Assembly (NCBI GenBank): GCA_003254905.1
Contig: QANU01062782.1
Span: 401,011-465,010 of the forward strand
DNA from: Nissolia schottii
Lineage: Eukaryota; Streptophyta; Magnoliopsida; Fabales; Fabaceae
Direction: 5' to 3'
DNA length: 64,000 nt
Each line of letters opens with the position of its first letter. The stretch's first letter is position 1. The notes beneath the pieces are model-generated. The model worked only from the letters and a program-made list of their open reading frames with translations, made no database searches and was not told the DNA's origin. Of this stretch, positions 13,301-30,939 are shown in pieces. Both the position numbers and the translations under genes were made by a program.

Positions 13301-15565
13301 TGTATTAGTCGAATTCTTATATGTTTGAAAGTAATACTCGGGTTAGTAATTTATGGAAGTTGGAACAAGTATGGATTTTCTTCTTATCAATAAATCAGTT
13401 AATTTTGTGCTTTGCCCTATTTATGCTTATTAAATCTTGTCATTATACAACAGGCATATCCACAAGAAAAGGTTGGTGTGTTTGTACGACGAGGTAAAGG
13501 TGGTCCTCTTACTGTAGTTGAATACAGTGAGTTGGATCAATCTCTAGCTTCTGCAGTCAACCAAGCAACTGGCCGTCTTCGTTTTTGTTGGAGTAATGTC
13601 AGTCCGTGGTTCCTCCATATAATATCATGTCTTCTGTTTTCTGCACTCACTTTGCTATAGCTATGAGAATCAATGCTCTTGAATTTTGCTTATGATCTTC
13701 TAGAACGGAAAGCTAGGGTTTGAAAGTGGTTGAACATATCAACACCCCCCTCCATCTGGAGTTAAGAGACTGGGAATCCTATGATGATGAAAGTTATCTA
13801 GTTTTGTGCCTTATATCAATGCTTTCAGGTTCTTTACTAAAAAAATTCTGAAAGATATAGTTACTCATTGAAATCTTCTTTTCCTATGCAATGATTTGTT
13901 TGTCACCCTAGTGTATATCACAAAATTTTCTTTATCAACCAAACAGGAAATTGATAAAGATCACATGACAATGCTGTGGTATAATATGAATGCTATTGTG
14001 TGATCATATGTTAGCAGTAGTATGATTATAGATAACAAAAATAAATTGATTATTATTTTTCTTGCTGTATTTTAATTGTCTGCCATATTTCTTATTAACC
14101 TTGTGATTTCAGGTTTGCTTGCACATGTTCACCTTGGATTTTCTAAACCAAGTGGCAAATGGCCTTGAAAAAGACAGCATGTATGTATATTGTCTTCTGT
14201 TGCTTGCCCCTATCCCCATTATTTATCCTATCCTGCTTTTCAGTGTTATAGAATTCCAAGTGTGGGTACAACTAGTTATTACAAGACATGAACCTCGTAG
14301 GATTAATGTCATAACCAATTCAAGATTAAAAAAAAGGAACCCATATTGCTATATAAACAATTTGATGGTTGAAAAAAGGACAGGGTGCTACTTCACTAGT
14401 TTATTTTGATGGCATTGTCTACTTGGGAAGCTTGATCACAATTCTTTCGATGCTCCAAGATGTCTGACTTATCAGCTGGTATCATCTTGTAACTTCCACG
14501 CTGGTTGATTATCTTTAGTCCCTTTAAAGATTGCGTATAACATTTTCGGGTGATAGACCTGTTAGGTGTGAATGTCGATTACCAGATTGATAGTTAAAAA
14601 GGAGAAAAGCACAAAAGTATAAGCACTGCATCCTACATAGTAACTCTGTATGGCGGATAAACACATTACATTACTAAACATCTATTTCTTTATATCTTTC
14701 TTGTACCACGGCTTGTATTATTCCCAATTATGGTTCTATGTTAAGTTCACTGAGATTGACTTATCATCTAACCATTAACATTTGAATTAACAACTTATTG
14801 TATATAACTAATTGATATTACTTTTGGCACATTTGTATCCTACAATCTGCCATCTTCTAAGTGTTTAATCGATGTTGACCCATGCATTGATTTTATGTGC
14901 AGTTACCATCTTGCAGAGAAGAAAATACCTTCGATACATGGATATACAATGGGATTAAAACTTGAACAGTTTATATTTGATGCATTTCCATATGCTCCTA
15001 CTACTGCACTTTTTGAGGTGACTATAATTCTCTAAATTTTACATGGAACTGGCAATTTCTTTCCTGTCATAAATGCTTGCTTAAGGATGCCGCTCTTATT
15101 ATTGCAAATTTTATGCATCCATGTTCAGGTATTAAGGGAGGAGGAATTTGCACCAGTGAAAAATGCAAATGGATCGAATTTTGACACTCCTGATAGTGCG
15201 AAACTGCTTGTTCTTCGACTTCATACTCGTTGGGTAGTTGCTGCAGGTGGCTTCTTGACACATTCGGTGCCCTTATATGCAACAGGTAAGTTATTCTTCG
15301 TCATTACCAAGGAGAAAGAAAGTATAATTGGGGTGGCGGGCTCTTACATAGACAATATACATGGAGAGTGTTTGTGATAGAGAGTTTTGTATTCTTTTAT
15401 CTAGTGAAAATTTTTTCTTATCTAACTCTTCCTGTCCTTTAATGAAACGTTACGACCCTTAATTCAGGCGTTGAAGTTTCACCACTCTGTTCATATGCTG
15501 GTGAAAACCTGGAGCCTATATGTCGAGGAAGAACATTTCATGCACCTTGTGAGATTACATTCTAG
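7391..15565 (+). CDS. GlcNAc1pUT: UDP-N-acetylglucosamine diphosphorylase (UAP family)
   Basis: Makes UDP-GlcNAc (or UDP-GalNAc) from UTP and the hexosamine 1-phosphate in the cytosol; the product feeds N-glycosylation, GPI anchors and O-GlcNAc transfer. Fifteen exons: 7391-7561, 7782-7836, 7937-8088, 9523-9562, 10516-10608, 10683-10795, 10887-10961, 12042-12081, 12207-12289, 12394-12471, 13454-13597, 14113-14180, 14903-15017, 15129-15285, 15468-15565. They join into 493 codons plus stop; the Arabidopsis enzymes are about 500 aa. The nucleotide-binding signature LSGGQGTRLG spans the exon 3/4 junction near residues 123-132. Other family blocks are GLPSGKS, the QQGTIPC stretch, VADPTFLGYF and the C-terminal WVVAAGGFLTHSVPLYATG. 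The first ATG follows an A-rich leader, and exon 1 matches the usual LLERFKDYGQE start. All introns are GT-AG. Intron 3 is over 1.4 kb. No motif is missing. Confidence 0.95.
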
Positions 15566-16868
15566 TTCTACCCTGCTTGAGCGGCTTTGTTGTGACTTAT
15601 GCTACAATGGCGAAGTTTTCAATCCCATACATCTTGCAAGATTAAATTTGTCTACGCAACTTTATATTATCTTGTATCAATATATATGTATCATCTTCTT
15701 CAGTCCGGTTTTCGTTGGCTTTTGATTTTGGAATTTTTTAGGCCATTGATTTGTTTTAGAGTTGCTAAGGAATGTACATGTTTCATAATTTTACTGAGCA
15801 TTAATTTGCCGATGCAGACTCCTATATGGTTTGTCCCGTTTTCCCTTTCGTATTTCCCGAATTACTTCACGTCTTGGTCCATACATTGCTTTGTCGATAA
15901 CATTAGCACACGTTGGTTGAGGTAAGTTGTAATAATAGCACACTTCATTCATCCCAAACCTTCGCAAATGTAATCACTATCATTGTAAAATGGTAAACAT
16001 TGATTATAGTAATTGATGACTTAGAAAACCACTTACAAGTCCAACTGATTCATAATAGTACAATTATTTTGCAAGTAAAATTTTTATTAAGAATTTAAAA
16101 GCTCAATTCCTAAAGTCACAAACTATGATGTACACAATGACCAGGCATATCAATTCCCTGATTCATAACCTTGAAGCACTGTATGTGTCGGAGTTTAATC
16201 CAACCACTTGAGGAGAGGGGGAACTTCCAACTAATATCCTTCACCACTCGATCTTATCAATTGAGGACCGTCTGTGACTTAACTATCATCAACGGATGCT
16301 ATATCTTTTCATCGTCTATGCAGAGATGATGCAGCTGAAATAATCCAAGAAGAAAATCCAGCATCAGGATTCAGGAACATCATTATGTAAATTTCAACAA
16401 GTCCTGAGAAAAACTAGCAGACTCTGGCGCTGCTAAAAGCATGCGTACGTGACACAGGTGTCACTTACCATAATGAAAAAAGTATATCTGTATGTATGAG
16501 AAAAAAATCTTGCATTAGTTGTTCCAAGAATAAGATTAAGGGAATTGTATGTAAACAATCAGAATATCACGCCATTAGAACCATGAAGTTACAAATTCAA
16601 CCTCGAGTTAAGTAACACGTTAGAGAAAGCAACTCAACACAATTATAAATTATTGATCATCTCAATCAACCAATACACAGAACTGCTACCTCTGGTACAG
16701 TCAAGCCACTGTACACGCTAAAATTTTTAATTCATCCACCGCCAATGTTTACAAGAACATCAGAAAACAATTCCACAGCAGAGAACCACATCAAATCGAA
16801 CACTACTGGCCACTGCTAGAGGGCAACAAAAATCCAATCCACTCAGCACACAGCATGCCAAAGGAATT
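15566..16868. other. convergent intergenic region between the diphosphorylase and eIF4A-III genes
   Basis: Holds the two 3' UTRs facing each other. Short reading frames near 15600-15925 run over from the diphosphorylase 3' region and match no family I know. No RNA gene or transposon was recognised. Confidence 0.5.
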
Positions 16869-19529
<2,661 letters not shown>

Positions 19530-21221
19530 CGTGACAACGCCGGAGAGAGTAGACCCGCCACACACACAGCGAAAGCGTAAGGAAAGAAATAAATTAATAA
19601 ATAAATAAATAATATTAGGTGGTTAATCAAGTACCACATGAGTTAAATATCTTTTTATAATTTTTATATATAAATTCATCAAATTTTATCATTACTTAAT
19701 AATCTAATATGACATATTAATAGATTATATGATCTACTGTGATAAATTAATAATTTTTAATATAATATTTGTAGAGAGATGCATCCTAAATTTAAATGGT
19801 ACACAAATCTCTAAACTTCTTACAAGTTGACTCTTTTAATGATTTGACTAATTAAGAGTTTATTACTATACCAAGGAAAGATCTTCAGAATGGGTTTGAC
19901 TTCGAAACTCCTCAACGGTCTTCAAAGTCGCGACTGCCAGTAGAGGTAGGATAAAGGTATAGGATCAAGAGAGATAGGTTCCTAGAAATGGCAAGATGGT
20001 CGCCTGTGATGAGATTGTGATCCCGAATTTTTCTTTGGGTTCAGGGAAGCGTTATTTGTGACAGATTTTCTTCTCGGACCAGGGATTTATCTGTGTGATT
20101 GGAGTGTGGGCCCTTAACCCGAGAGAGAATCCGTGCAAGTGTCATGGACTTGAGGCCCATGATCCGTGGACCAGGATGGGTCCTTGGTCAAGTCTGTTGG
20201 CCTAGTCCATAATAATTACGATCATATAAAATATAAAATAATAACAAATTCAACGAACTTAGTTGTGAAAATTTTCAAAATAAATAAATTAAGTAATATG
20301 AAATATTTATCACATAAAATATTTAAGTAACTGTCTTAATATTATTATTATTGGCCAATGACTAGTCACTGCTTCTCCTTTGAGATTTTGACATATATTG
20401 AGGTTGATATATTTTAATTTTAACAAAATCTTTCTTATATACACCATCATTTATCAACTATGTTAGAATTTATCAGTTTTTGTTTTTATTTTTTTAAACT
20501 TTAGAGTGCCGATTAGTATTCTTTTTATGTACCAAAATAATCTTTTAAAATTACTCAAAGGATTGAAACAAGCTAAATTTAGAAAAAGGAAGAATAATTT
20601 GCTAATGTAAATTTGTAAACCATGTTCTTTTGGGTTCACCCCTTTGGGATCTGGTTTGGGCTTTTAATTTGTTATTCGTTTTGGGTCAATTGGAACAAGT
20701 GGATCTAGCACCATTGAGGTTGGAAGGCAACCAATGTAGGGCACATTGTTTATGTACATATTTTATTTTATTGATAAATCTTTATATGATATTTCATTTT
20801 GCCACTCTCGTGGTCAAATTTGTTTGGGTACATGGGTTGGAGTGGAATCCATGAATTAATAGCCCATAGCAGAAGAGTGAAAATTATTTTATAATTCAAA
20901 CACAATTAAATTAAATGCAATAGTTATAAGTTCAGCTTCAAAATTTTGTATTTATCTATAGAATAATTCTATAAAAGAACGATAAAAAATAGAAATAAAA
21001 CATGCAAATTTCATTCTTATCACTGTAGTGGGATATGAAAGTTAAAATAAGCCATTAAAACTTAGCTACGTGCCTTTATGTGAAGACAATCAAATATGAA
21101 AGAAATTCTTTATTTATCAAAGATCTTTGAATGTTTATTATATGGTCAAAGTTTTTTTCCAAATCCCCAGTGGGCGGTGTTGGATACTATTGAAAGCGAA
21201 CGTGCGTCCCGCTTGAGTGTG
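19530..21221. other. intergenic region upstream of eIF4A-III
   Basis: The eIF4A-III leader and promoter lie at 19530 to about 19700. Bases 19890-20215 are less AT-rich than their surroundings and look like degraded repeat sequence (GGACCAGG and CCTTGGTC recur), but I could not assign a family. The remainder is AT-rich with only short reading frames. Confidence 0.45.
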
Positions 21222-21518
21222 TGTAACGAAGTGATTTTTGTATTAACAGAATTATAGAGAACAATGAAGTATTTTTAGTATTTTCTGCATTGTGTGTAAA
21301 CTACAATAGAATAGGATAGGGATAGTGATAGAAACCTTCCTATGGAAGGAGATGACTAAGAGCTAGAGAGAAGAAAGAAATCCTAGAGAGAGGTAGAATC
21401 AAACCAAATACAAATTTCATATCCTCTTTACAACCCAAACCTCCTATTTATAATATCTCACACTCCCCAATTGGACTAATTGGGTTATTGAGCCTATAAC
21501 CCATTCCTACTTGTTACA
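21222..21518 (-). repeat. 3' LTR of the gag-only element
   Basis: Matches the repeat at 23490-23788. Both carry the segment CTTCCTATGGAAGGAGATG and the segment AACCCATTCCTACTT. Its internal edge is preceded, in element orientation, by the polypurine tract at about 21520-21530. Confidence 0.85.
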
Positions 21519-22027
21519 TTACTCCCCCTTCAAAATAGACCTTGTCTTCAAGGTTTGAGAATTATCTCCACCAGGATCTCATTGCTTAAAATAAAATTCA
21601 TAAGCAATAATTCAACAAGGTTGAATTGCTCCACTAGAAAAGTTAAATTGGTATTGATCCATAAGAGTCTATCCAGCCCAATACTCCTTCCGTAGCATGT
21701 GGCACTTCAGCCCAAAAACAAATTGGGCCTCGGAACAAAAATAATGGCTCCCATCCATAATTTATTGCCTTCTTGCTGAGTGCTTTGGGCCCTTGTTGAA
21801 GCCCACTAGGTCCACTATGGCATATGACCCACTTTGCCCCTTAGCAACCTTAACTGTAACCTTCTTTTCCCAGTCCTGCTACAATGCTGACGGCACTAAA
21901 GCTCCCCTGGCCAGCACTGCTTTTCTTCCCATTAAAACTACTGCAGCGACAGCCACCACCATCAGCCTCGTTTCTACGCCTGACACCGCAACTGAGGTGT
22001 CGTTTGCTCTCTTTTCCTCATTTTCCT

Positions 22028-23488
22028 TCAGTGAAGCAGTATCCCCTTCCTTCCTTGCGAAAACGGTAGCAACACCAACATCCAGCCACCGCACTCTCTC
22101 CGCCCCCAAACCGCGCAGCCCCCGTCATGCCCACTAGCGCCGCTATTGGTGGCGTGGCGCGAATCGCAGTTCGTGTCCATTGTCAAAACCTCGACGGCCG
22201 TTCGCAAATCGTTGCTTACCACCGCCATGCTTGTCGCCCGCCACCACGCCGCCTCCGCTCTCAAGCTGCTCTGATCTCCCTTCATCTTCTTTCCTTCTCC
22301 GCTAGACGCCACCGCCTCAAAGCCCAGCCTTGTCGCCTCAGTTTCACCTAGCACCGCCAAGTCTGCTTCTAGTGACGTTGTCGGTGAGGGTTTGGTGATG
22401 TCGCCATGAACCTCATCGTTCGACGATGATGATGACTCCGCTATCGCCGCTACTCGCGCACTCAACTCTGGCGATGCGCGTTCCATCGCTGTTGGCCCCC
22501 ATTTCACTACAGCAAGTGACTTCGTGGGTGGTGCTTCACCTTCCACTACCTTGTGGTCCGCCAGCATTGGGTTTGGACGTTGCATGTTGGTGGTCACTGC
22601 TCTGTCTTCTGCGCCGATGATCACTAATTGTTGCGTCAGAGTGATCGTAGCCTCCTCAGCCTTCTCAACAACCTGAGTTGGCTTTCCCTCTTTTGGTGGC
22701 ATCCTCTCCATCACCACCGTCAGATCTGGTGGCTCCGGTGGTGGTTTCCGCCATTCTGTCTCCGAAAAATCTGAGGATGGATCGATATTATGCAGACTCA
22801 ATTTCGGTGCAAGTAAGTGAAATTTTACCTCCCTTGCAACTTGAATATCTGCATTTTCTTCTGCTTCTGCTTGAATTTTGGGATTTGTTTGCTTCAATTC
22901 TGGATCTTTTGCTGTTGAATTGATATGTGCATCTGGATTTGTCTTTATTTCTGCTTCTTCCCTGGATGATATCTGCTTCTAGTTTTGAATTTCTAGATCT
23001 GAATTTTCTACTTCTTGAGCTGCTGTTGTTGATTTCATTTCTGCTTCTATATTGCGTTGAACTGTTGTTGCATTTGCTTGAATTTTCTTTGTGGAAACTG
23101 TTTGCTAAAACACTACTTCTTCCCACTCAATCTCCCATTCTGAAATAGCATTGTGCGCAATTTTTGACAAAACAAAAGCAAATTCACTGAAACGATGCAA
23201 AAATGCGAGCTCGAATGTGAATATCGTAGCGGCTGGATTGCGTCTTTGCCATACTCGAAACCAGGCCAGAGCTTTGCTAGACAATCCATCTGCTGCCTCC
23301 ACCAATCTCAGCGGATTTGGTGTCCTCCGGGCATCCCAAAACCTTCCAGCACAGAGAATCCAACAATAGGCATCTTCTCTATTGAACAATGGAAGTTTTT
23401 CTTGTAATTTTGCTGTATTTTCTGGTGTTGAGGAAGAGTTGTTTTCTCCACCATGGATGGTAGGCGTGGTGGTCAGAGAAAGCACCAT
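22028..23488 (-). pseudogene. gag-like polyprotein frame with two premature stops
   Basis: One frame runs from an ATG at 23488, two bases inside the 5' LTR boundary, down to a stop at 22028 (487 codons). It is broken by in-frame stops at 23105-23107 and 22979-22981. The N-terminal ~125 codons fit a plant retrotransposon gag domain: KLPLFNREDAYCWI, then LSSKALAWFRVWQRRNP and FLHRFSEF, matching the usual 'F.G.D...W...AE..F' and 'AL.W......W..F...L..RF' pattern. The C-terminal part is rich in Glu, Ala, Pro and Ser. I saw no CCHC zinc knuckle and no pol domain. The fragments are in one frame, so only point changes separate them. Confidence 0.75.
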
Positions 23489-23489
23489 T

Positions 23490-23788
23490 TGTAACGAAGT
23501 AATTTTTGTATGAACAAAATTATAGAGAATAATGAAGTATTTTTGGTATTTTCTGCCTTTTGTGTGTAAACTGTAATAGAATAGGATAGTGATAATGATA
23601 GAAATCTTCCTATGGAAGGAGATGACTAAGAGTTAGAGAGAAGAAAAAAATCCTAGAAAGAAGTAGGATCAAACTAAATACAAATTTCATACCCTCTTTA
23701 CAACCCAAACCTCTTATTTATACTATTCTAAACTCCCCAATTGGACTAATTAAGTTATTGGGCCTATAACCCATTCCTACTTATTACC
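23490..23788 (-). repeat. 5' LTR of the gag-only element
   Basis: Direct repeat of 21222-21518. In element orientation it ends ...GTTACA and is followed immediately by AATGGTGCTTTCT, the expected place for the primer-binding site; the gag ATG overlaps this stretch. The outer terminus reads CC instead of CA, probably a point mutation. Confidence 0.82.
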
Positions 23789-27085
<3,297 letters not shown>

Positions 27086-28008
27086 ATAGCCTTATATGAA
27101 ATATCTGAATGTATATGTATATCTTAGAATACCCTCCACAGTATGCTACATATTTGAGAATGACAAAATCTCATTGCTTACTCCTTTATTTTTGTGTTGA
27201 CAAGAGAGATTATGTATCAAAGTCCAAAGAGCAAATGTTTATGTAAAAATTTATAGTTTCCTTACATCTGTAATACAATGTAACAGAATATTGATTCCTA
27301 GTGTATAATTGTAACTTTGATTGCAAATTCGTTGTATTTGTGAATTTTGCCCTGTTTGGCCCCAGTGTGAATCTGGTTGGGATATCTATTTGTTGGGATG
27401 GTAGTAACCGGTAAGTAAGGATAGGTGTTCAAGGAACAGGACTGGAAAACAAATTTATAATTGATTTTATTAATGTTTCTTAAACCTATCAATTTTTTAT
27501 TAAAAATCTGTTTAGAGTAGAATTAATCATTTCCAAATACGCACACGTTTCTAACTTCCTTTTATTTTGGTACATCAATTGCAATAAGTTTTAAATCTAT
27601 AATTTCATATAACCTATTCAAGTTTCTCTCCACTGAACCAATTCTAGTGGTATATAAATGTCTAGGAGTTATTGTTATAAAGAGTTTAATTGGTATAGAA
27701 CGTTACTCTAATTAGGTGGAGTTATATGTGAGACTTATGAGCTAACAACTACTTTTGTTGTTATTATTAGATGGCACTAAGGGTAAAAAATTGATAATAC
27801 AAAAAATTGTATTATTTGTACTCATTTAAAGGTGAGATATTGTATCAATATTAATGAGATAACCATGTGTGCTACTTCAATTCAAATAACATTTTTCCTA
27901 GCATTAGAAGCATTTGAGAAGAGAAGGGCACTAAGGACTATAGCTGAGTGAGAGCTGCAAAACTAGAGAAAGATGTTGTATCAGTTACCGTGAACGTGAA
28001 GGAGGAGA
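27086..28008. other. FtsH 3' region and upstream region of the PPR gene
   Basis: The FtsH 3' UTR probably reaches about 27300. The remainder is AT-rich with no recognisable gene or repeat. The PPR leader lies in the last ~100 bases and contains out-of-frame ATGs at 27948 and 27973. Confidence 0.5.
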
Positions 28009-30021
28009 ATGAGATGCAACTACAAGTGTGCACCAACCCCTCCCTTCTTACAGAAATGGGGAAACAAAGGAAATTACCATGCTGGCCCTGTGCGGCAAAA
28101 TGCCAACTTTTCAGATGCCAAAGTACAATTTGCCACCTTGTGTTCCGAAGGCCACATCACAGAAGCGTTTCGCAGGTTCGCATCTGAGATATGGGCAGAA
28201 CCCCATTTGTTCTCAAACCTCCTCCAAGCATGCTTACCCGCAAAGTCCCTTTCTTTGGGGAAACAGCTTCATGCTTTGATCGTAACTTCCGGGGGTTCCC
28301 CGGACAAGTTCATCTCCAATCATCTCCTCAACCTCTACTCGAAATTCGGGGAGCTTCGACCTGCAGTTGCACTGTTTGATAGAATGCCGAGGAGGAACAT
28401 CATGTCGTGTAACATCATGATCAAGGGGTATCTTGAAACGGGGAGTTTCGTGAGTGCCAAGAAGCTGTTTGATGAAATGCCTGAGAGGAATGTTGCTACT
28501 TGGAACGCGATGGTCACGGGGTTGGCCAAGTTTGAAATGAATGACGAGTCTTTGCTCTTGTTTTCGAGGATGAATGGGTTTGGTTTCATGCCGGACGAGT
28601 ACTCATTGGGCAGCGTGCTCAGGGGATGTGCGCATCTGAGAGCTTTGTTTGCAGGGCAACAGGTTCATGCCTATGTTATGAAATGTGGGTTTGAGTTTAA
28701 TTTGGTTGTTGGTTGCTCTTTAGCTCATATGTACATGAAAGTTGGAAGCTTAAATGATGGCGAGAGAGTGATCAAATTGATGCCAAAATGTAATGTGGTT
28801 GCTTGGAATACTCTTATGGCCGGAAAATGTCAAAATGGGTACTTTGAGGGAGTTATGGATCAATACTGTATGATGAAAAGGACAGGTTTTAGACCAGATA
28901 GAATTACTTTCGTCACTGTGATCAATTTGTGTTCAAAATTAGCCACACTCGGTCTAGGTAAGCAAGTTCATGCTGAAGCAATCAAAGCAGGAGCTAGCTC
29001 AAGAGTTGATGTAGTTAGTTCATTAGTTAGAATGTACTCTGGATGTGGATGCTTGCAAGAATCTATCAAAGCTTTTCAGGAAGGCAAAGAGCGAGACATT
29101 GTATTATGGAGCTCAATGATTTCTGCGTATGGGTTTCATGGGCAAGGAGAAGAAGCTATCAAGCTCTTCAATGAGATGGAAAAGGAAAACTTACCGGGAA
29201 ATGTAGTCACATTCTTGAGCTTGCTATATGCTTGTAGCCATTGTGGACTGAAGGACAAAGGGCTTTATTTCTTTGACTCGATGGTGCAAAAGTATGGACT
29301 CGTGGCCGAACTAGAACACTATACATGTATGGTTGACTTACTCGGCAGGTCTGGTTGTTTGGAGGAGGCAGAGGCTATGATACGATCCATGCCTGTGATA
29401 CCGGATGAAATTATATGGAAAACATTATTATCTGCATGTAGAATCCACAAGAATGCAGAAATGGCAAGACGGGTTGCCAAAGAAATTCATAGGATCAATC
29501 CTCAAGATTCGGCTTCATATGTTCTACTTGCCAGTATTCATGCTTCAGCTAATAGGTGGCAGGATGTTTCTGAGGTGAGGAAGGCCATGAGAGACAACAT
29601 GGTGAATAAAGAACCGGGCATAAGTTGGGTAGAATTGAAGAATCAGGTTCACCAGTTCCGTATGGGCGACAAATCCCACCCGAAATTCGAGGAGATTAAT
29701 CTGTATCTTGAAGAACTAACTTCTGAAATGAAGATGAGGGGCTATGTCCCTGATACTAGTTCTGTTTTGCATGACATGGATGATGAGGAGAAAGAACACT
29801 GCTTGGCGCACCACAGTGAGAAGTTGGCAATTGCTTTTGCTTTAATGAGCTCTCGAGAAGGAGTGCCAATAAGGGTGATGAAGAACTTGCGAGTTTGCGG
29901 CGACTGTCATGTTGCGATCAAGTACATATCACAGATTAAAAATTCGGAAATCGTTGTCCGAGATACTAGCAGGTTTCACCATTTCAAAAATGGTACATGC
30001 TCTTGTGGAGATTATTGGTGA
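28009..30021 (+). CDS. PLS-class pentatricopeptide repeat protein with E and DYW domains
   Basis: Predicted organellar C-to-U RNA-editing factor of 670 aa encoded by one exon, as is usual for this family. PPR repeats of the P, L and S types fill residues of about 60-500, with typical blocks such as LFDEMPERNVATWNAMVTG and HYTCMVDLLGRSG. The E/E+ region follows, then the DYW domain: zinc/deaminase motif HSEKLAIAF, a later CGDCH, and the final CGDYW. The DYW end is intact, so it could carry its own deaminase activity. The N-terminus lacks a clear transit peptide by eye but is Lys/Asn-rich; organelle targeting is inferred from family. It resembles At2g41080-type proteins from memory, so no symbol is given. 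A related short fragment lies near 45.0 kb. Confidence 0.93.
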   Translation: MRCNYKCAPTPPFLQKWGNKGNYHAGPVRQNANFSDAKVQFATLCSEGHITEAFRRFASEIWAEPHLFSNLLQACLPAKSLSLGKQLHALIVTSGGSPDKFISNHLLNLYSKFGELRPAVALFDRMPRRNIMSCNIMIKGYLETGSFVSAKKLFDEMPERNVATWNAMVTGLAKFEMNDESLLLFSRMNGFGFMPDEYSLGSVLRGCAHLRALFAGQQVHAYVMKCGFEFNLVVGCSLAHMYMKVGSLNDGERVIKLMPKCNVVAWNTLMAGKCQNGYFEGVMDQYCMMKRTGFRPDRITFVTVINLCSKLATLGLGKQVHAEAIKAGASSRVDVVSSLVRMYSGCGCLQESIKAFQEGKERDIVLWSSMISAYGFHGQGEEAIKLFNEMEKENLPGNVVTFLSLLYACSHCGLKDKGLYFFDSMVQKYGLVAELEHYTCMVDLLGRSGCLEEAEAMIRSMPVIPDEIIWKTLLSACRIHKNAEMARRVAKEIHRINPQDSASYVLLASIHASANRWQDVSEVRKAMRDNMVNKEPGISWVELKNQVHQFRMGDKSHPKFEEINLYLEELTSEMKMRGYVPDTSSVLHDMDDEEKEHCLAHHSEKLAIAFALMSSREGVPIRVMKNLRVCGDCHVAIKYISQIKNSEIVVRDTSRFHHFKNGTCSCGDYW

Positions 30022-30939
30022 CAGTCATTCCTTGATCTCCATTCCAGATATTGTTCATCACCTTGTACAGATTACAGGTAGGAGGGTCTTGTTATGTCTA
30101 TTCATTCATTCAATTTCCCTCACACTTGTTACAACGGTTCTACAATACTAATAGTTAGGCTTTCATAACATTATTTTTTAAAATTCATAAAAAAGACTTC
30201 AATTGAAGAAGGAATTCTTTATGATCAAATCTCAATGAAGGATCTTGATTAGTGGTTTTGAATTGATTTTTTTGTGCTGGCATCGGTTATTGTTGGTTTT
30301 CAACTTAATTTACCTGAACTGCATTCATGGGTGGGTACATAATTGATTTGATTGGGAATGAATCATTTATGTGACCAAATGATAGGTACATAATTTTTGT
30401 GTGTTTATTTCTTATCACATGGTTAAACATCACCAATTTTGATATGAAAAGGGTTCTTTCCCCGATTTGATCTATATACTAAAATTATAACTTAAAACTA
30501 TAACTGCAATTTCATAGTTACATTATGTTTTAAGAGAAATGCATGTGGCAGCGGTCAAAGCATCGGAGCCATGACTTCCGGTCACGTGGCTTCGGAAATT
30601 GAAGTGACATTGAGAATTTGATACGACTCTTTCAGCATAAAATCAGACTAGCATTGCAACAAAGATCATGAGGGAATAATCATTTGTGTGTATTTGTATG
30701 TCATTTTGGGGGCCAATTCAGGAGTAAGCATCTTTTTCTTATGGTATATGGGCTTCAACATTTTAAAAGTATAAGGCCCATGATTCCTATTCTACGCTCA
30801 TTTATGATTGATCGCAAAGCCTACTTAAAGTGGTTGTTTTCTGACTAAAAACAGAAAGAAAGAAAAAAGTAGTTGACACGAAAAGAGAAAAGTGTGGTAC
30901 TATAGTAGTAACTTTAATTCTTGTTCGAGCAATAGAGGA
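30022..30939. other. intergenic region after the PPR gene
   Basis: Probable PPR 3' UTR and AT-rich spacer. I see no coding region, RNA gene or transposon end. Confidence 0.45.

Larger units (their letters stand above)
21222..23788 (-). mobile_element. non-autonomous LTR retrotransposon with gag only (TR-GAG type)
   Basis: Two ~298-bp direct repeats (21222-21518 and 23490-23788) begin TGTAACGAAG and end at TTGTTACA or its mutated form. The flanks GTGTG and GTATG look like a 5-bp target duplication with one mismatch. Orientation is minus: the gag-like frame starts right after the right-hand (5') LTR, and an AAGGGGGAG polypurine tract abuts the left-hand (3') LTR. The internal region is only about 1.97 kb and has no protease, reverse transcriptase, RNase H or integrase motif, so the copy could not have moved without help. 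The LTRs differ at many positions, so it is not recent. Confidence 0.85.

Noticed and set aside
21793..22351. Plus-strand frames within the LTR element
   Set aside because: They lie antisense to the gag frame and show no domain; the polypurine tract and gag position fix the element on the minus strand.
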